From JAKALQ01 sp963978265 (GTDB lineage: Bacteria; Actinomycetota; Actinomycetes; S36-B12; UBA5976), in assembly GCA_963978265.1 (NCBI GenBank), contig CAXBQV010000014.1, forward strand, positions 1-24,308: 24,308 bases of DNA. Reading direction: 5' to 3'. Positions 1 through 7,220 of this stretch are shown piece after piece. A model generated the notes under the pieces. It had not been told where the DNA came from. It saw nothing but the letters and a program-made list of their open reading frames with translations, and did no database searches. Made by a program: the position numbers and the translations under genes. Within the stretch, counting starts at the first letter, position 1. Every line of letters begins with the position of its first letter.

Positions 1-98
1 CCTTCGCGGTGCACTTCGACTTCCACCTTCGTGGACAGTGCGTTCACAACCGAGACGCCGACTCCGTGGAGTCCACCGGAGACGGAGTAGCCGCCGGT
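1..98 (-). pseudogene. gyrB: Internal fragment of DNA gyrase subunit B
   Basis: The reverse complement of the first 98 bases translates without a stop to about 32 residues containing SGGLHGVGVSVVNALS, the very conserved ATPase-domain segment of GyrB (the ParE counterpart usually has ASGGLHGVGASVV, so GyrB fits better). This is an internal part of the N-terminal GHKL ATP-binding region, normally around residues 100 to 145. The gene runs off the left edge. On the other side the similarity stops near base 98, where the sequence becomes the 3' end of an unrelated plus-strand transporter gene, so the gyrB N-terminus is missing. No gyrase start or neighbour is present. I infer a rearrangement or assembly join rather than a working gyrB. 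Confidence 0.75.
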
Positions 99-284
99 CG
101 CACGATTTCGGTTGGCATCGCGGATGGGGCCGTTGGTCTGACTAGCTTCAAATACACCAAGAAGGATATTCCGCCGGCATTCCTGAAGCGCATCGCGAAA
201 ATGCGTCAGGACATCATCGACGGAAACATTAATCCCTGGAACGTGTACATCCAGGGCTACCCGAAGTGGTACAAGAGCGCCTAA
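99..284 (+). CDS. C-terminal fragment of BMP/PnrA-like ABC transporter substrate-binding lipoprotein
   Basis: About 61 residues are readable up to a TAA stop. The pattern SVGIADGAVGLTSF, then PPAFLKRIAKMRQDIIDG, then NPWNVYIQG matches the C-terminal end of Bmp/PnrA (Med) family binding proteins, which finish with a GLA.F segment, a K..I..G helix and a short N/H-P-F/W motif. The family binds nucleosides and related ligands outside the membrane and delivers them to the ATPase and permeases encoded just downstream, which supports the call. The first roughly 270 residues, including the lipoprotein signal, are absent because the frame continues leftward into antisense gyrB sequence from about base 98. 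The open frame upstream (from base 9) is therefore chimeric. The next gene starts 20 bases after the stop. Confidence 0.7.
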   Translation, partial: RTISVGIADGAVGLTSFKYTKKDIPPAFLKRIAKMRQDIIDGNINPWNVYIQGYPKWYKSA

Positions 285-303
285 GCGCTTAGAGAGATGG
301 TGC

Positions 304-1857
304 GTGCCCATGCAGTCCGTGAGTAGTCCAGCCGAGTCATCGGCGCGGAACATGGGCCGCACCATCTCCATCCGCGGCATCTCGAAGCGTTTCGATCAGA
401 CGCAGGCGAACGACGAAATCTCTTTCGACATTCGCGGCGGAACGATCCACAGTGTGATCGGGCAGAACGGCGCCGGCAAGTCGACGTTGATGAAGATCAT
501 CTTCGGGCTTGAACGTGCTGACTCGGGCGAGATCGTCCTGGACGGCAACCGGCTTGCGATCGATTCACCTCGCGATGCCCTCGCCGCCGGCATCGGTCTT
601 GTTGCACAGGAGCTTGCCCTCATAGACAACCTGAGCGCACTCGACAATCTGATCCTCGGCCACGAGCCGGTACGCGGACCGTTCATCGACCGGCGACGAG
701 CACTCGCACAGGCGAAACAACTCGAGGGCCAACTCGGCTTCGAACTGCCGTGGGACGCGCTTGTCGCCGACCTGAGTGTTGCCCAGAAGCAGCAGATTGA
801 AGTGCTGCGGCTGCTCATGCTGGGCGCGGACACCCTCATTTTCGACGAACCGACGGCGGCGCTCGCACCGCCGCAGGTTGTCACCTTCCTTGACCTTCTC
901 AAACGGCTGGCATCCGAGGGCCGGACGGTCGTGTTCATCAGTCACAAGCTTCGCGAGGTCATGGCGATCTCAGACGTTGTCACGGTGCTGCGCGGTGGGC
1001 GACAGGTCGGCAGTTTTCCGGTGGCCGACGTCACGGTGGAGAAGTTGAGTGTGCTTATGGTCGGCGAGTCTCTCGGCAAGGATCCCGCTGACGACAACAC
1101 GCCTGGCGCCGTCGTGCTCGAGGTACGCGACGTCGACTACTGGGACAGCAATGGTGTAGTTCGGTTGCGGAACGTGTCGCATGCATTTGCTGCACATGCA
1201 ATTACCGGTATCTGTGGTGTGACCGGCAACGGCCAGGAGCAGTTCGTCGAGGTGCTCGCCGGACTGGTGAGCAGCCAAAGCGGTCGGATCCTGCTCGGGG
1301 ACAGCGATATTGCGGGCCTCGACGTTGCCGCCCGACGCGGCGCCGGCATCGCATACCTGCCACCCGACCGGAAGTCGGAAGGACTCGCGCAGACCGCATC
1401 GCTTGTGGACAACGCGGTGGCGGGCTTCCAACACCGACTGGCCACCAGGGGCTGGCTGTCCCGGGCATCGGCCGAGGGTCACGCCCGCAGCCTGCTTGCC
1501 GACTTCGACGTCCTGCACGGCGACATCGCATCACCGGTCTCCAGCCTGTCCGGCGGCAATCAGCAGAAGCTGATGCTGGGTCGGGAGATCATGCATGCGC
1601 CGACGGTGCTGCTCGCCGCGCAACCTACGCGTGGCGTGGATATCGGTGGCATCCAGAGAATCCATCAGTTGTTGCGCCGTGAGCGTGATCGAGGAGCGGC
1701 AGTCTTGCTCGCGAGCGAGGATCTCGACGAGTTACTGCAGCTCTCGGACGAAATCATTGTGTTCTTCGGAGGGCAGTTGGTCGCAACTTTCCACCGACCA
1801 TTCGATCGGAGAGCAATCGGTGACGCGATGGTGGGGGTGATCACCACAGATGCGTAG
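304..1857 (+). CDS. BMP-family nucleoside-type ABC transporter, dual ATP-binding protein
   Basis: This 517-residue protein carries two fused ABC ATPase domains, as in RbsA/MglA and the YufO/NupA type that pairs with BMP binding proteins. Domain 1 has Walker A GQNGAGKS (53-60), signature LSVAQ (157-161) and Walker B ending IFDEPT (about 179-184). Domain 2 has the degenerate nucleotide loop GVTGNGQ (305-311), signature LSGGNQQK (415-422) and AAQPTRGVD in place of a standard Walker B; both are usual for this subfamily, whose second site is not hydrolytic. It energises import through the two permeases that follow. The start is GTG 304 or ATG 310 (N-terminus MPMQ); a weak AGAGAG at 291-296 fits the GTG. 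Its stop overlaps the next start by 8 bases, which indicates translational coupling. Confidence 0.9.
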   Translation: MPMQSVSSPAESSARNMGRTISIRGISKRFDQTQANDEISFDIRGGTIHSVIGQNGAGKSTLMKIIFGLERADSGEIVLDGNRLAIDSPRDALAAGIGLVAQELALIDNLSALDNLILGHEPVRGPFIDRRRALAQAKQLEGQLGFELPWDALVADLSVAQKQQIEVLRLLMLGADTLIFDEPTAALAPPQVVTFLDLLKRLASEGRTVVFISHKLREVMAISDVVTVLRGGRQVGSFPVADVTVEKLSVLMVGESLGKDPADDNTPGAVVLEVRDVDYWDSNGVVRLRNVSHAFAAHAITGICGVTGNGQEQFVEVLAGLVSSQSGRILLGDSDIAGLDVAARRGAGIAYLPPDRKSEGLAQTASLVDNAVAGFQHRLATRGWLSRASAEGHARSLLADFDVLHGDIASPVSSLSGGNQQKLMLGREIMHAPTVLLAAQPTRGVDIGGIQRIHQLLRRERDRGAAVLLASEDLDELLQLSDEIIVFFGGQLVATFHRPFDRRAIGDAMVGVITTDA

Positions 1858-2893
1858 AGTGCTGAGCGCGCTACTGTCGCTGACCCCGTTTTATGTGGCG
1901 TTGGCGTGCGGAATGGTGGTCATCCTCCTCACTGGCGGCAACCCACTCGAGACGTACTTTTACCTCGGCCGTGAAGCCTTCGGTAGCTGGTCGCAGTTGC
2001 AAGCAACGATGGTCTCGTCTACCGCGCTACTCTTCACCGCGACGGCGACCGCGATCGGTTTCCGTGCCGGAGTGTTCACGCTGGCCGCCGAGGGAGCCTT
2101 CATCTCCGGTGGCCTCACTGCTGCGGTATTTGGAAGCCAAGTGTTGAGCCTCCCGGCCCCGCTCGGAATCCCGGTGCTGCTTGTGCTCAGCGCTGTGGCG
2201 GGTGCACTCGTCGCACTCATCCCCGCATTACTTAAGGCCTATCTGGGCGTCGACGAAGTCGTGTCCACTCTGATGTTCAACTTCGTGACAGCCGGCATCG
2301 TGATCTGGCTTGTGCAGCGGTTCTTCATTGCACCGAAAGAGGCGAATAGCGCGACCCGTTTCATCCTGCCGGCATACGAACTGCCGACCAGCGTCCTCGG
2401 CGTCGGCGTTCCCCTCGGTTTCTTCATCGGCATCGTCGCCGTCATCGCCTACGCGGGCTTCGTCTCGCGAACGGCCGTAGGTTTCGACTTCAAAGCCCTT
2501 AGCTATGGACCCCGATTCTCGCGCGCGATCGGCGTCAGGAACTCGCGCGTCGTGCTCCTTGCGATGCTCGCTACTGGCGCAGTGGCCGGATTCGGCGGTG
2601 GCGTGCATCTGACTGGCGTCGTGCACCGGTATGTCGCTGGATTCTCCGCCGGATTCGGCTTCACCGGTTTGGCGATCGCGCTCCTTGCGCAACTGAGACC
2701 GACCGGATTGGTCGTTGGCGCGATCCTGCTCGGTGCACTGAGTTCCGCGGGCACGACTGCGCAGTTGTTCACGAGTATCCCGCTCGACATCGTCAACGTG
2801 TTGCAGGGCTTCCTCATGATCGCGGCGGTCGTCCAAGCGAAACCATTCGAGCGCCTCCGATCGGCGCGAGTGGCGAAAGGGCAAAGCCAATGA
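1850..2893 (+). CDS. BMP-type nucleoside ABC transporter permease 1
   Basis: A 347-residue, strongly hydrophobic inner-membrane protein with about eight to ten membrane segments. It has the family hallmark FTLAAEGAFISGG, equivalent to the F(N)I.AEG(Q) loop of BPD_transp_2 (branched-chain/ribose/nucleoside) permeases. The VDEVVSTLMFNFV segment matches the '(D/N)E(V/I)..T(L)M.N' motif that marks the larger of the two permeases in BMP-associated transporters. ATG 1850 lies inside the end of the ATPase gene, and the gene ends with an ATGA overlap into permease 2. This is the order expected for binding protein, ATPase, permease, permease. Ligand identity cannot be read from the permease. Confidence 0.9.
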   Translation: MRRVLSALLSLTPFYVALACGMVVILLTGGNPLETYFYLGREAFGSWSQLQATMVSSTALLFTATATAIGFRAGVFTLAAEGAFISGGLTAAVFGSQVLSLPAPLGIPVLLVLSAVAGALVALIPALLKAYLGVDEVVSTLMFNFVTAGIVIWLVQRFFIAPKEANSATRFILPAYELPTSVLGVGVPLGFFIGIVAVIAYAGFVSRTAVGFDFKALSYGPRFSRAIGVRNSRVVLLAMLATGAVAGFGGGVHLTGVVHRYVAGFSAGFGFTGLAIALLAQLRPTGLVVGAILLGALSSAGTTAQLFTSIPLDIVNVLQGFLMIAAVVQAKPFERLRSARVAKGQSQ

Positions 2894-3801
2894 GCTTCGA
2901 CTGGCTGGTCCTATTCTCCGACTCACTGAATCTCTCCGTCGTCCTGGTCCTGGCGGCCCTCGGTGGACTGCTGCAGATGCGCTCGGGCATTGTGAACATC
3001 GCGATCGAGGGACAGTTGGTGATTGGAGCACTCGCTGGCTTCATCGTCTCTGCCCATTTCGAGAGCTTCTGGTTGGGCATCCTCGGCGCCGCGATCGCCG
3101 GTGCGATCGCAGGAACAGCGGTTACCGCCGTCATCGTCTACCTGCGGGGCAACGAGATCCTGGTCGGATTGGGATTCAATGTGCTCGCCGTCGGCGCGAT
3201 CGGCTACGTGCTCAAGAGTGTGCTGGGAGTCTCGGGCACCATGAGCGATCCGAATGTCGTGCAGATCCCACACGTGGATGCCGTCTCCGAGGAGTGGCCG
3301 TCGGCGCTCACCGCGCTGCTGAACGGACACGACGTCTTGTACTTCGTCGCAGTCACGCTGCTGATCGCCCTGCAGTTGCTGCTTTCGCGTACGCGCATAG
3401 GGCTACGGATCAGGGCCGTCGGACTCTCGGCACCGATTTCGACGGCGGTTGGACTGCGCGTCAACCTGCTTCGCCTCACCGTTGGCGGAGCTGCCGGTGC
3501 AATCATCGGCGTTGCAGGCTCAGATCTCAGTCTCGGGCAAGTGGGACTATTCAATTTGCAGATGGTGGCAGGTCGCGGATTCATCGCCCTGGCCGCGTTC
3601 TACTTCGGACGCTCGGCCCCCGTCCCAACGGCGATCGCCTGTCTCGTCTTCGCTGTCTTTGACTCACTGCAAGTGCAGTTGCAGCTCATGGAATTCTCCG
3701 CAAACCTGGTGAGCACGCTGCCGTATGTGATGGTCATCATCGCCTTGACCGCCTCGCAAGCCCTGCAGTTGTTGCGCAGCAAGAGGAGACTGGCGTCATG
3801 A
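2890..3801 (+). CDS. BMP-type nucleoside ABC transporter permease 2
   Basis: A 303-residue polytopic membrane protein of the same BPD_transp_2 family as its upstream partner and somewhat shorter, as is usual for the second permease of this transporter type. The loop IVNIAIEGQLVIGA is the diagnostic EG(M/Q) motif, and GNEILVGLGFNVLAVG corresponds to the 'ANEI..GLA.N' motif of second permeases. About eight hydrophobic helices follow one another. It overlaps permease 1 by ATGA and the downstream hydrolase by ATGA, so the whole run is probably one transcript. The two permeases and the dual ATPase are intact, but the binding protein is represented only by its C-terminus in this window. Confidence 0.9.
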   Translation: MSFDWLVLFSDSLNLSVVLVLAALGGLLQMRSGIVNIAIEGQLVIGALAGFIVSAHFESFWLGILGAAIAGAIAGTAVTAVIVYLRGNEILVGLGFNVLAVGAIGYVLKSVLGVSGTMSDPNVVQIPHVDAVSEEWPSALTALLNGHDVLYFVAVTLLIALQLLLSRTRIGLRIRAVGLSAPISTAVGLRVNLLRLTVGGAAGAIIGVAGSDLSLGQVGLFNLQMVAGRGFIALAAFYFGRSAPVPTAIACLVFAVFDSLQVQLQLMEFSANLVSTLPYVMVIIALTASQALQLLRSKRRLAS

Positions 3802-4367
3802 GCACGCACGCACTGATTCTCGTGGATATGTTGAACGCATTCTTCGATGAGGGCGGTTCGGCCTACTACCCAGCGGCGCAGGAGGTTCTTCCGAACGTTC
3901 AGCGACTACTTGGTGTGGCGCGCGAGCGCGGCGTCTTTATCGTCCACGCCGTCGAACGTCATCACCCGGGTGCACTCGACGGCGAGCGCAACAGGATCCC
4001 GGTGCACTGCGAGATCGGTAGCCACGATGCCGAATACACACCGTCGATGGAACCGCGATCGACGCCGACCGAGATCGAAGTGGCGAAGATTCGGTACTCG
4101 TCGTTCCATGCCACGGAACTCGATCTGATGCTTCGAGCGAACAATGTCTCAAGCGTGGTCATTGTCGGGGTGAAGACGAATGTGTGCATTCGCGCAACCG
4201 CCCAGGATGCGTTCGCACTCGGATACCAAGTGATCGTGCCATCCGACGCCACCAATTCCAATCGACCGCATCTGGCAGCGGCGTCGCTGGAGGACATTGG
4301 GCGCTACATGGGATCGACACCTACAACCGCAGAGGTGCTGAAGCAGCTCGCTGGCAACCACCTATGA
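3798..4367 (+). CDS. Isochorismatase-like cysteine hydrolase
   Basis: This 189-residue cytosolic protein has the complete catalytic triad of the isochorismatase-like hydrolase fold: Asp10 (ALILVDMLNAFF), Lys97 (EVAKIRYSSF) and Cys130 (GVKTNVCIRATAQDAF). The stretch IPVHCEIGSHDAEY resembles the P.HC..GT.GAE loop of carbamoyl/ureido amidohydrolases (N-carbamoylsarcosine amidase, RutB-like). The DxHxH metal motif of nicotinamidases is not evident. By family it probably cleaves a C-N bond of an amide or carbamoyl group. It overlaps both neighbours by ATGA within the transporter operon, so its substrate probably comes from the imported compound. The exact substrate is not deducible. Confidence 0.85.
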   Translation: MSTHALILVDMLNAFFDEGGSAYYPAAQEVLPNVQRLLGVARERGVFIVHAVERHHPGALDGERNRIPVHCEIGSHDAEYTPSMEPRSTPTEIEVAKIRYSSFHATELDLMLRANNVSSVVIVGVKTNVCIRATAQDAFALGYQVIVPSDATNSNRPHLAAASLEDIGRYMGSTPTTAEVLKQLAGNHL

Positions 4368-5191
4368 CACGAGCCGTCGTCGTCGGATACGCGAGCGTTG
4401 ATACTTGCGTGGGAGTGGACCGATTCGAGGGAGTCGGCCGCACCAGTCTCATCTCTCGCGCCGCCCGTCAACCGGAGGCCGGAGGCATCGCCCGACTGTT
4501 CGCGGGGCTGAAGGCGTTCAATTGCGCAGCGATATCGTGGGTCGGGATGGACGCCGGTTCGCAGATGTGGGTCGATACCCTCAATCGAATGGGCGTCGAC
4601 ACGACCGGTGTCACGGCATTGGAAGGCGGTGCGCCGTCTGCATACCTCTTCCACTCCGCGTCCGGTGAAACGGTCTGCTTCTTCGACCCCGGCGTGGCCG
4701 ACGCCGGCGCGATGCTGGTCCCGGAGGAGCAATACGCCACGGTATCGGCGGCTGACGTCGTCGTGATCGCGGTGGGGCCCAGCCGGGTGACGCGCGAGGT
4801 GCTCGCGCGGATCTCCGACACATGCACGTTGGTCTGGATCGTCAAAGCTGATCCCGATGCGTTTCCGCTATCACTTCGCACGCAGTTGCTCGACCGGGCA
4901 GACATCGTCGTGCACTCGCACCAGGAGGACGGTTTCGTTCGCGAAGCGGCTGGCGGAGCTGTGAAGTCATTGATCATTCGCACCGCCGGCGCGGAATCGG
5001 TGCATTGGGCCCGTGGCGATGCGGCCGGGCAAGTCCCCGTGCAAGCCGTTGCGAGTGGTGTCGATGCGACCGGTGCCGGTGACTGGTTCGCAGGCCATTT
5101 GATCGGCGCCCATCTGAGCGGGAGCGGTGTGACTGAAAGCATCGAGTCCGCTGTGAAGGCGACTCACCAGTACTTGCTGAGTCGCGGATAG
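4364..5191 (+). CDS. PfkB-family carbohydrate/nucleoside kinase
   Basis: A 275-residue protein of the ribokinase/PfkB family. The C-terminal signature VDATGAGDWFAGHLIGA (about 233-249) carries the anion-hole GAGD with catalytic Asp240. The N-terminal GGIARLFAGL corresponds to the substrate-side GG.A.N..(L) motif, although the usual Asn is replaced. It transfers the ATP gamma-phosphate to a sugar hydroxyl or nucleoside; here the product of the imported ligand is the likely acceptor. The family's ATP-side N..E motif is degenerate (VVHSHQED, about 182-189), so it is a divergent member. ATG 4364 overlaps the hydrolase stop by ATGA. An upstream in-frame ATG at 4184 lies inside the hydrolase gene and is rejected. 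Confidence 0.85.
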   Translation: MTRAVVVGYASVDTCVGVDRFEGVGRTSLISRAARQPEAGGIARLFAGLKAFNCAAISWVGMDAGSQMWVDTLNRMGVDTTGVTALEGGAPSAYLFHSASGETVCFFDPGVADAGAMLVPEEQYATVSAADVVVIAVGPSRVTREVLARISDTCTLVWIVKADPDAFPLSLRTQLLDRADIVVHSHQEDGFVREAAGGAVKSLIIRTAGAESVHWARGDAAGQVPVQAVASGVDATGAGDWFAGHLIGAHLSGSGVTESIESAVKATHQYLLSRG

Positions 5192-5201
5192 AGGAGAGTC
5201 A

Positions 5202-5948
5202 ATGGGGATGAAACGAGCCTGGTATCTGCGACTGGATGAATCGCAGACGCCTACAGCTGCGATTCTCGTGGGCGACCGATCGCGCGTGCGGTTGTTGCAG
5301 GACCTGATGAGCGATGTGCGGGTGCTGAATGAGGACCGTGGTCTACTGACGGTCGTCGGCAACTACAAGGGGACCCAGATCATCGTCGTCGCCTTTGGCA
5401 TGGGAGCTCCGATCGCGGCCGTAGTTGCGCACGAGCTGGTCGACCTCGGAGTCCGCACGATCGTCCGGCTCGGCACCATGATCCGGCTCGGCGCCACCCA
5501 ACTCGGCGACGTGATCGTCGCGTCCGAAGCGCTGGGCCGTGACGGCACATCCGGCACATACCGGCCCGGCCGATCACACTTCTACGCTGATGCCGACCTT
5601 ACTTCGCGCCTCGCAGACGCATCGGCGTCACTGGGCGCCGCGCCGAAGGTGGGTCGCTCTATGTCGGTCGACGGTTTCTACACCGAGATGATGCGACTTC
5701 GTGATGGCGATGCGTTTCCGGTACCCGCCCTGCACGACGCGTACGTCCGGCAAGGCTGCATTGGCCTCGACATGGAAACGGCAGCCTTGTTCGCAATCGG
5801 CGAGGCCTTCAGTGTTGCTGTCGGTTGCGTGTGCATGGCGACTGTGGACGGATTGACCAAGGACAAGATGCAAGATGCAGACCGCGTCGATGGCGAGAGC
5901 CTGCTCGCTCGTATCGGTTTGGAAGCGCTCGTGGAGGGAACCCGATGA
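5202..5948 (+). CDS. Nucleoside phosphorylase, PNP/UDP family 1 (uridine phosphorylase-like)
   Basis: A 248-residue NP-I fold protein. The phosphate-binding GDRSRV (24-29), the FGMGAPIAAVVAHEL loop, the Arg of IVRLGT (about 87-91) and the nucleoside-binding LDMETAALF (189-197) appear in the order seen in uridine phosphorylase and DeoD-type purine nucleoside phosphorylases. It would split a nucleoside with inorganic phosphate to a base and a pentose 1-phosphate. ATG 5202 follows a GAGGAG ribosome-binding site spanning the end of the kinase gene, and the stop overlaps the SIS gene by ATGA. Position next to a BMP nucleoside importer supports a nucleoside-like substrate. Base specificity is unknown. 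Confidence 0.88.
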   Translation: MGMKRAWYLRLDESQTPTAAILVGDRSRVRLLQDLMSDVRVLNEDRGLLTVVGNYKGTQIIVVAFGMGAPIAAVVAHELVDLGVRTIVRLGTMIRLGATQLGDVIVASEALGRDGTSGTYRPGRSHFYADADLTSRLADASASLGAAPKVGRSMSVDGFYTEMMRLRDGDAFPVPALHDAYVRQGCIGLDMETAALFAIGEAFSVAVGCVCMATVDGLTKDKMQDADRVDGESLLARIGLEALVEGTR

Positions 5949-6709
5949 AGGCAAGTGGTAGGTATCTGATCGCAGTCGCCGACCAGATCAAGTGGGTGAT
6001 GGAGACCCAGGAGGCCGGCATCGAGAGCGCCGCACAGATATGTGCCAACACCATCCAGAACGACGGACTGGTGTTCACGTTCGGCACGGGACACGGGGCG
6101 TTCCCTGCGCTCGAGAGTTTCCCACGGACTGGAACGGTCACCGGATTCCGGCCGATTGTGGAGAGCAGCATGCTCTCGATGCATCACGTCTTCGGCGACC
6201 TCGGCACGTCGCAGTATCGGTTCATCCACAAGATGGAGGGCCTCGGCGATGCCATCCTCCGTAGCTACCAGATCGCAGAGCACGACAGCCTGATCCTGTT
6301 CAGCAACAGCGGCATCAATCCGGTGATCATTGACATGGCGCTGAACTTCCGCGCACGCGGACTGCCTGTCATCGGTGTGACCTCGGTTCCGCATTCGAGC
6401 CAGGTGGCTGGCCGTCACTCGTCCGGTCAGCGGCTCTTTGAGGCCGCCGATGTGGTGATCGACAGCGGAGTCATGAGCCAAGACGCCTCGGTGGACATCG
6501 AGGGTTTCGACCGCAAGGTGGGCCCGGTCTCGACGCCGGTGGTCGTTGCGATCTCGCATGCAATCAACTCCCGAACCACGGAAATCCTCGTCGAGCGCGG
6601 ATACCAGCCTTTCGTGATGGTGAATCCGAACACGGCGTCGGCCGCCGAAGCGAATGTGTTGAACGATCTCAACTACGCGGAGCTCTGGCGCCGACTTCGG
6701 AGCCGTTGA
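5945..6709 (+). CDS. SIS-domain sugar-phosphate isomerase-like protein (UPF0309 type)
   Basis: This 254-residue protein contains one SIS domain. FTFGTGHGAFPA and LILFSNSGINPVIIDMAL give the two phosphosugar-binding loops (the second has the typical S-N-S-G), followed by the strand GLPVIGVTS. The architecture fits the uncharacterised UPF0309 group, whose members are about 245 residues and often sit with PfkB kinases and transporters. SIS domains bind or isomerise phosphosugars, so it may convert or sense the sugar phosphate made by the phosphorylase and kinase. ATG 5945 overlaps the phosphorylase stop, and the stop TGA (6707-6709) overlaps the next ATG by one base. An upstream in-frame start at 5825 is rejected because it lies within the phosphorylase gene. 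Confidence 0.82.
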   Translation: MKASGRYLIAVADQIKWVMETQEAGIESAAQICANTIQNDGLVFTFGTGHGAFPALESFPRTGTVTGFRPIVESSMLSMHHVFGDLGTSQYRFIHKMEGLGDAILRSYQIAEHDSLILFSNSGINPVIIDMALNFRARGLPVIGVTSVPHSSQVAGRHSSGQRLFEAADVVIDSGVMSQDASVDIEGFDRKVGPVSTPVVVAISHAINSRTTEILVERGYQPFVMVNPNTASAAEANVLNDLNYAELWRRLRSR

Positions 6710-7185
6710 TGCTCGAACGCGGACTACTCATCGGCGCCCATGAGGTGCGATCCGGAACCGTACACGAGGTCCTGAACCCCGCGTCCGGCGTCGTGATCGG
6801 GAACTTTGTTGTAGCGGATGCCGAAGCCGTGGATCGAGCCGTCGACATGGCAGCAGCTGCGCAAACCGCGTGGGGCAGCACCTCGTCGGATGTTCGTGCG
6901 CAAGTGCTGCGGACGGCGGCCGCACTGATTGAGCGCGATGCCGACGCAATCGCGCGGACTCTCACCCTGGAGCAGGGGAAGCCCGTGCCCGATTCCCGCA
7001 AAGAAGTCCTGTTCGGCGCGGAAGTGTTGAGGTACTACGCGGACCGATCGGCACTGCTGGACGAGGAGGTGCGACGAACTACCAATGCGGACTTTCGCAG
7101 TGTGGTGCGACATGTGCCGCTAGGTGTCGTCGGCGGCATCGTCCCGTGGAACTATCCGGTCGACCTATGGTGCTGGAAAGTCGCG
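6709..7185 (+). pseudogene. Aldehyde dehydrogenase, N-terminal fragment
   Basis: About 159 residues match the N-terminal third of NAD(P)-dependent aldehyde dehydrogenases. They run from the early IGAHEV strand through LTLEQGKPVPDSRKEV to the cofactor-binding core PLGVVGGIVPWNYPVDLW, including the conserved Asn of PWN. Identity to the family ends right after WCWKVA near base 7185, where P-A-L...GNT should follow. The open frame then runs through unrelated residues to a stop at 7344, overlapping the next gene. The NAD-binding Gly loop, general-base Glu and catalytic Cys are all missing, so the product cannot be active. ATG 6709 overlaps the SIS stop by one base; TTG 6706 is a less likely start. 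Confidence 0.85.
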
Positions 7186-7220
7186 CTGGTTCACTGCGAA
7201 GCAACAGAAGGGCTTCTTGC

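Noticed and set aside
281..292. Perfect 12-bp palindrome CTAAGCGCTTAG over the BMP stop codon
   Set aside because: Without a second copy or a loop it is too short to call an operator or terminator.
1214..1240. Degenerate Walker A and B in the second ABC domain
   Set aside because: This is typical of the second domain in BMP/RbsA-type dual ATPases and does not indicate decay.
3798..4367. Nicotinamidase, giving a nicotinamide riboside salvage operon
   Set aside because: The metal-binding DxHxH motif of nicotinamidases is not evident; the loop around residues 68-80 looks more like carbamoyl or ureido hydrolases.
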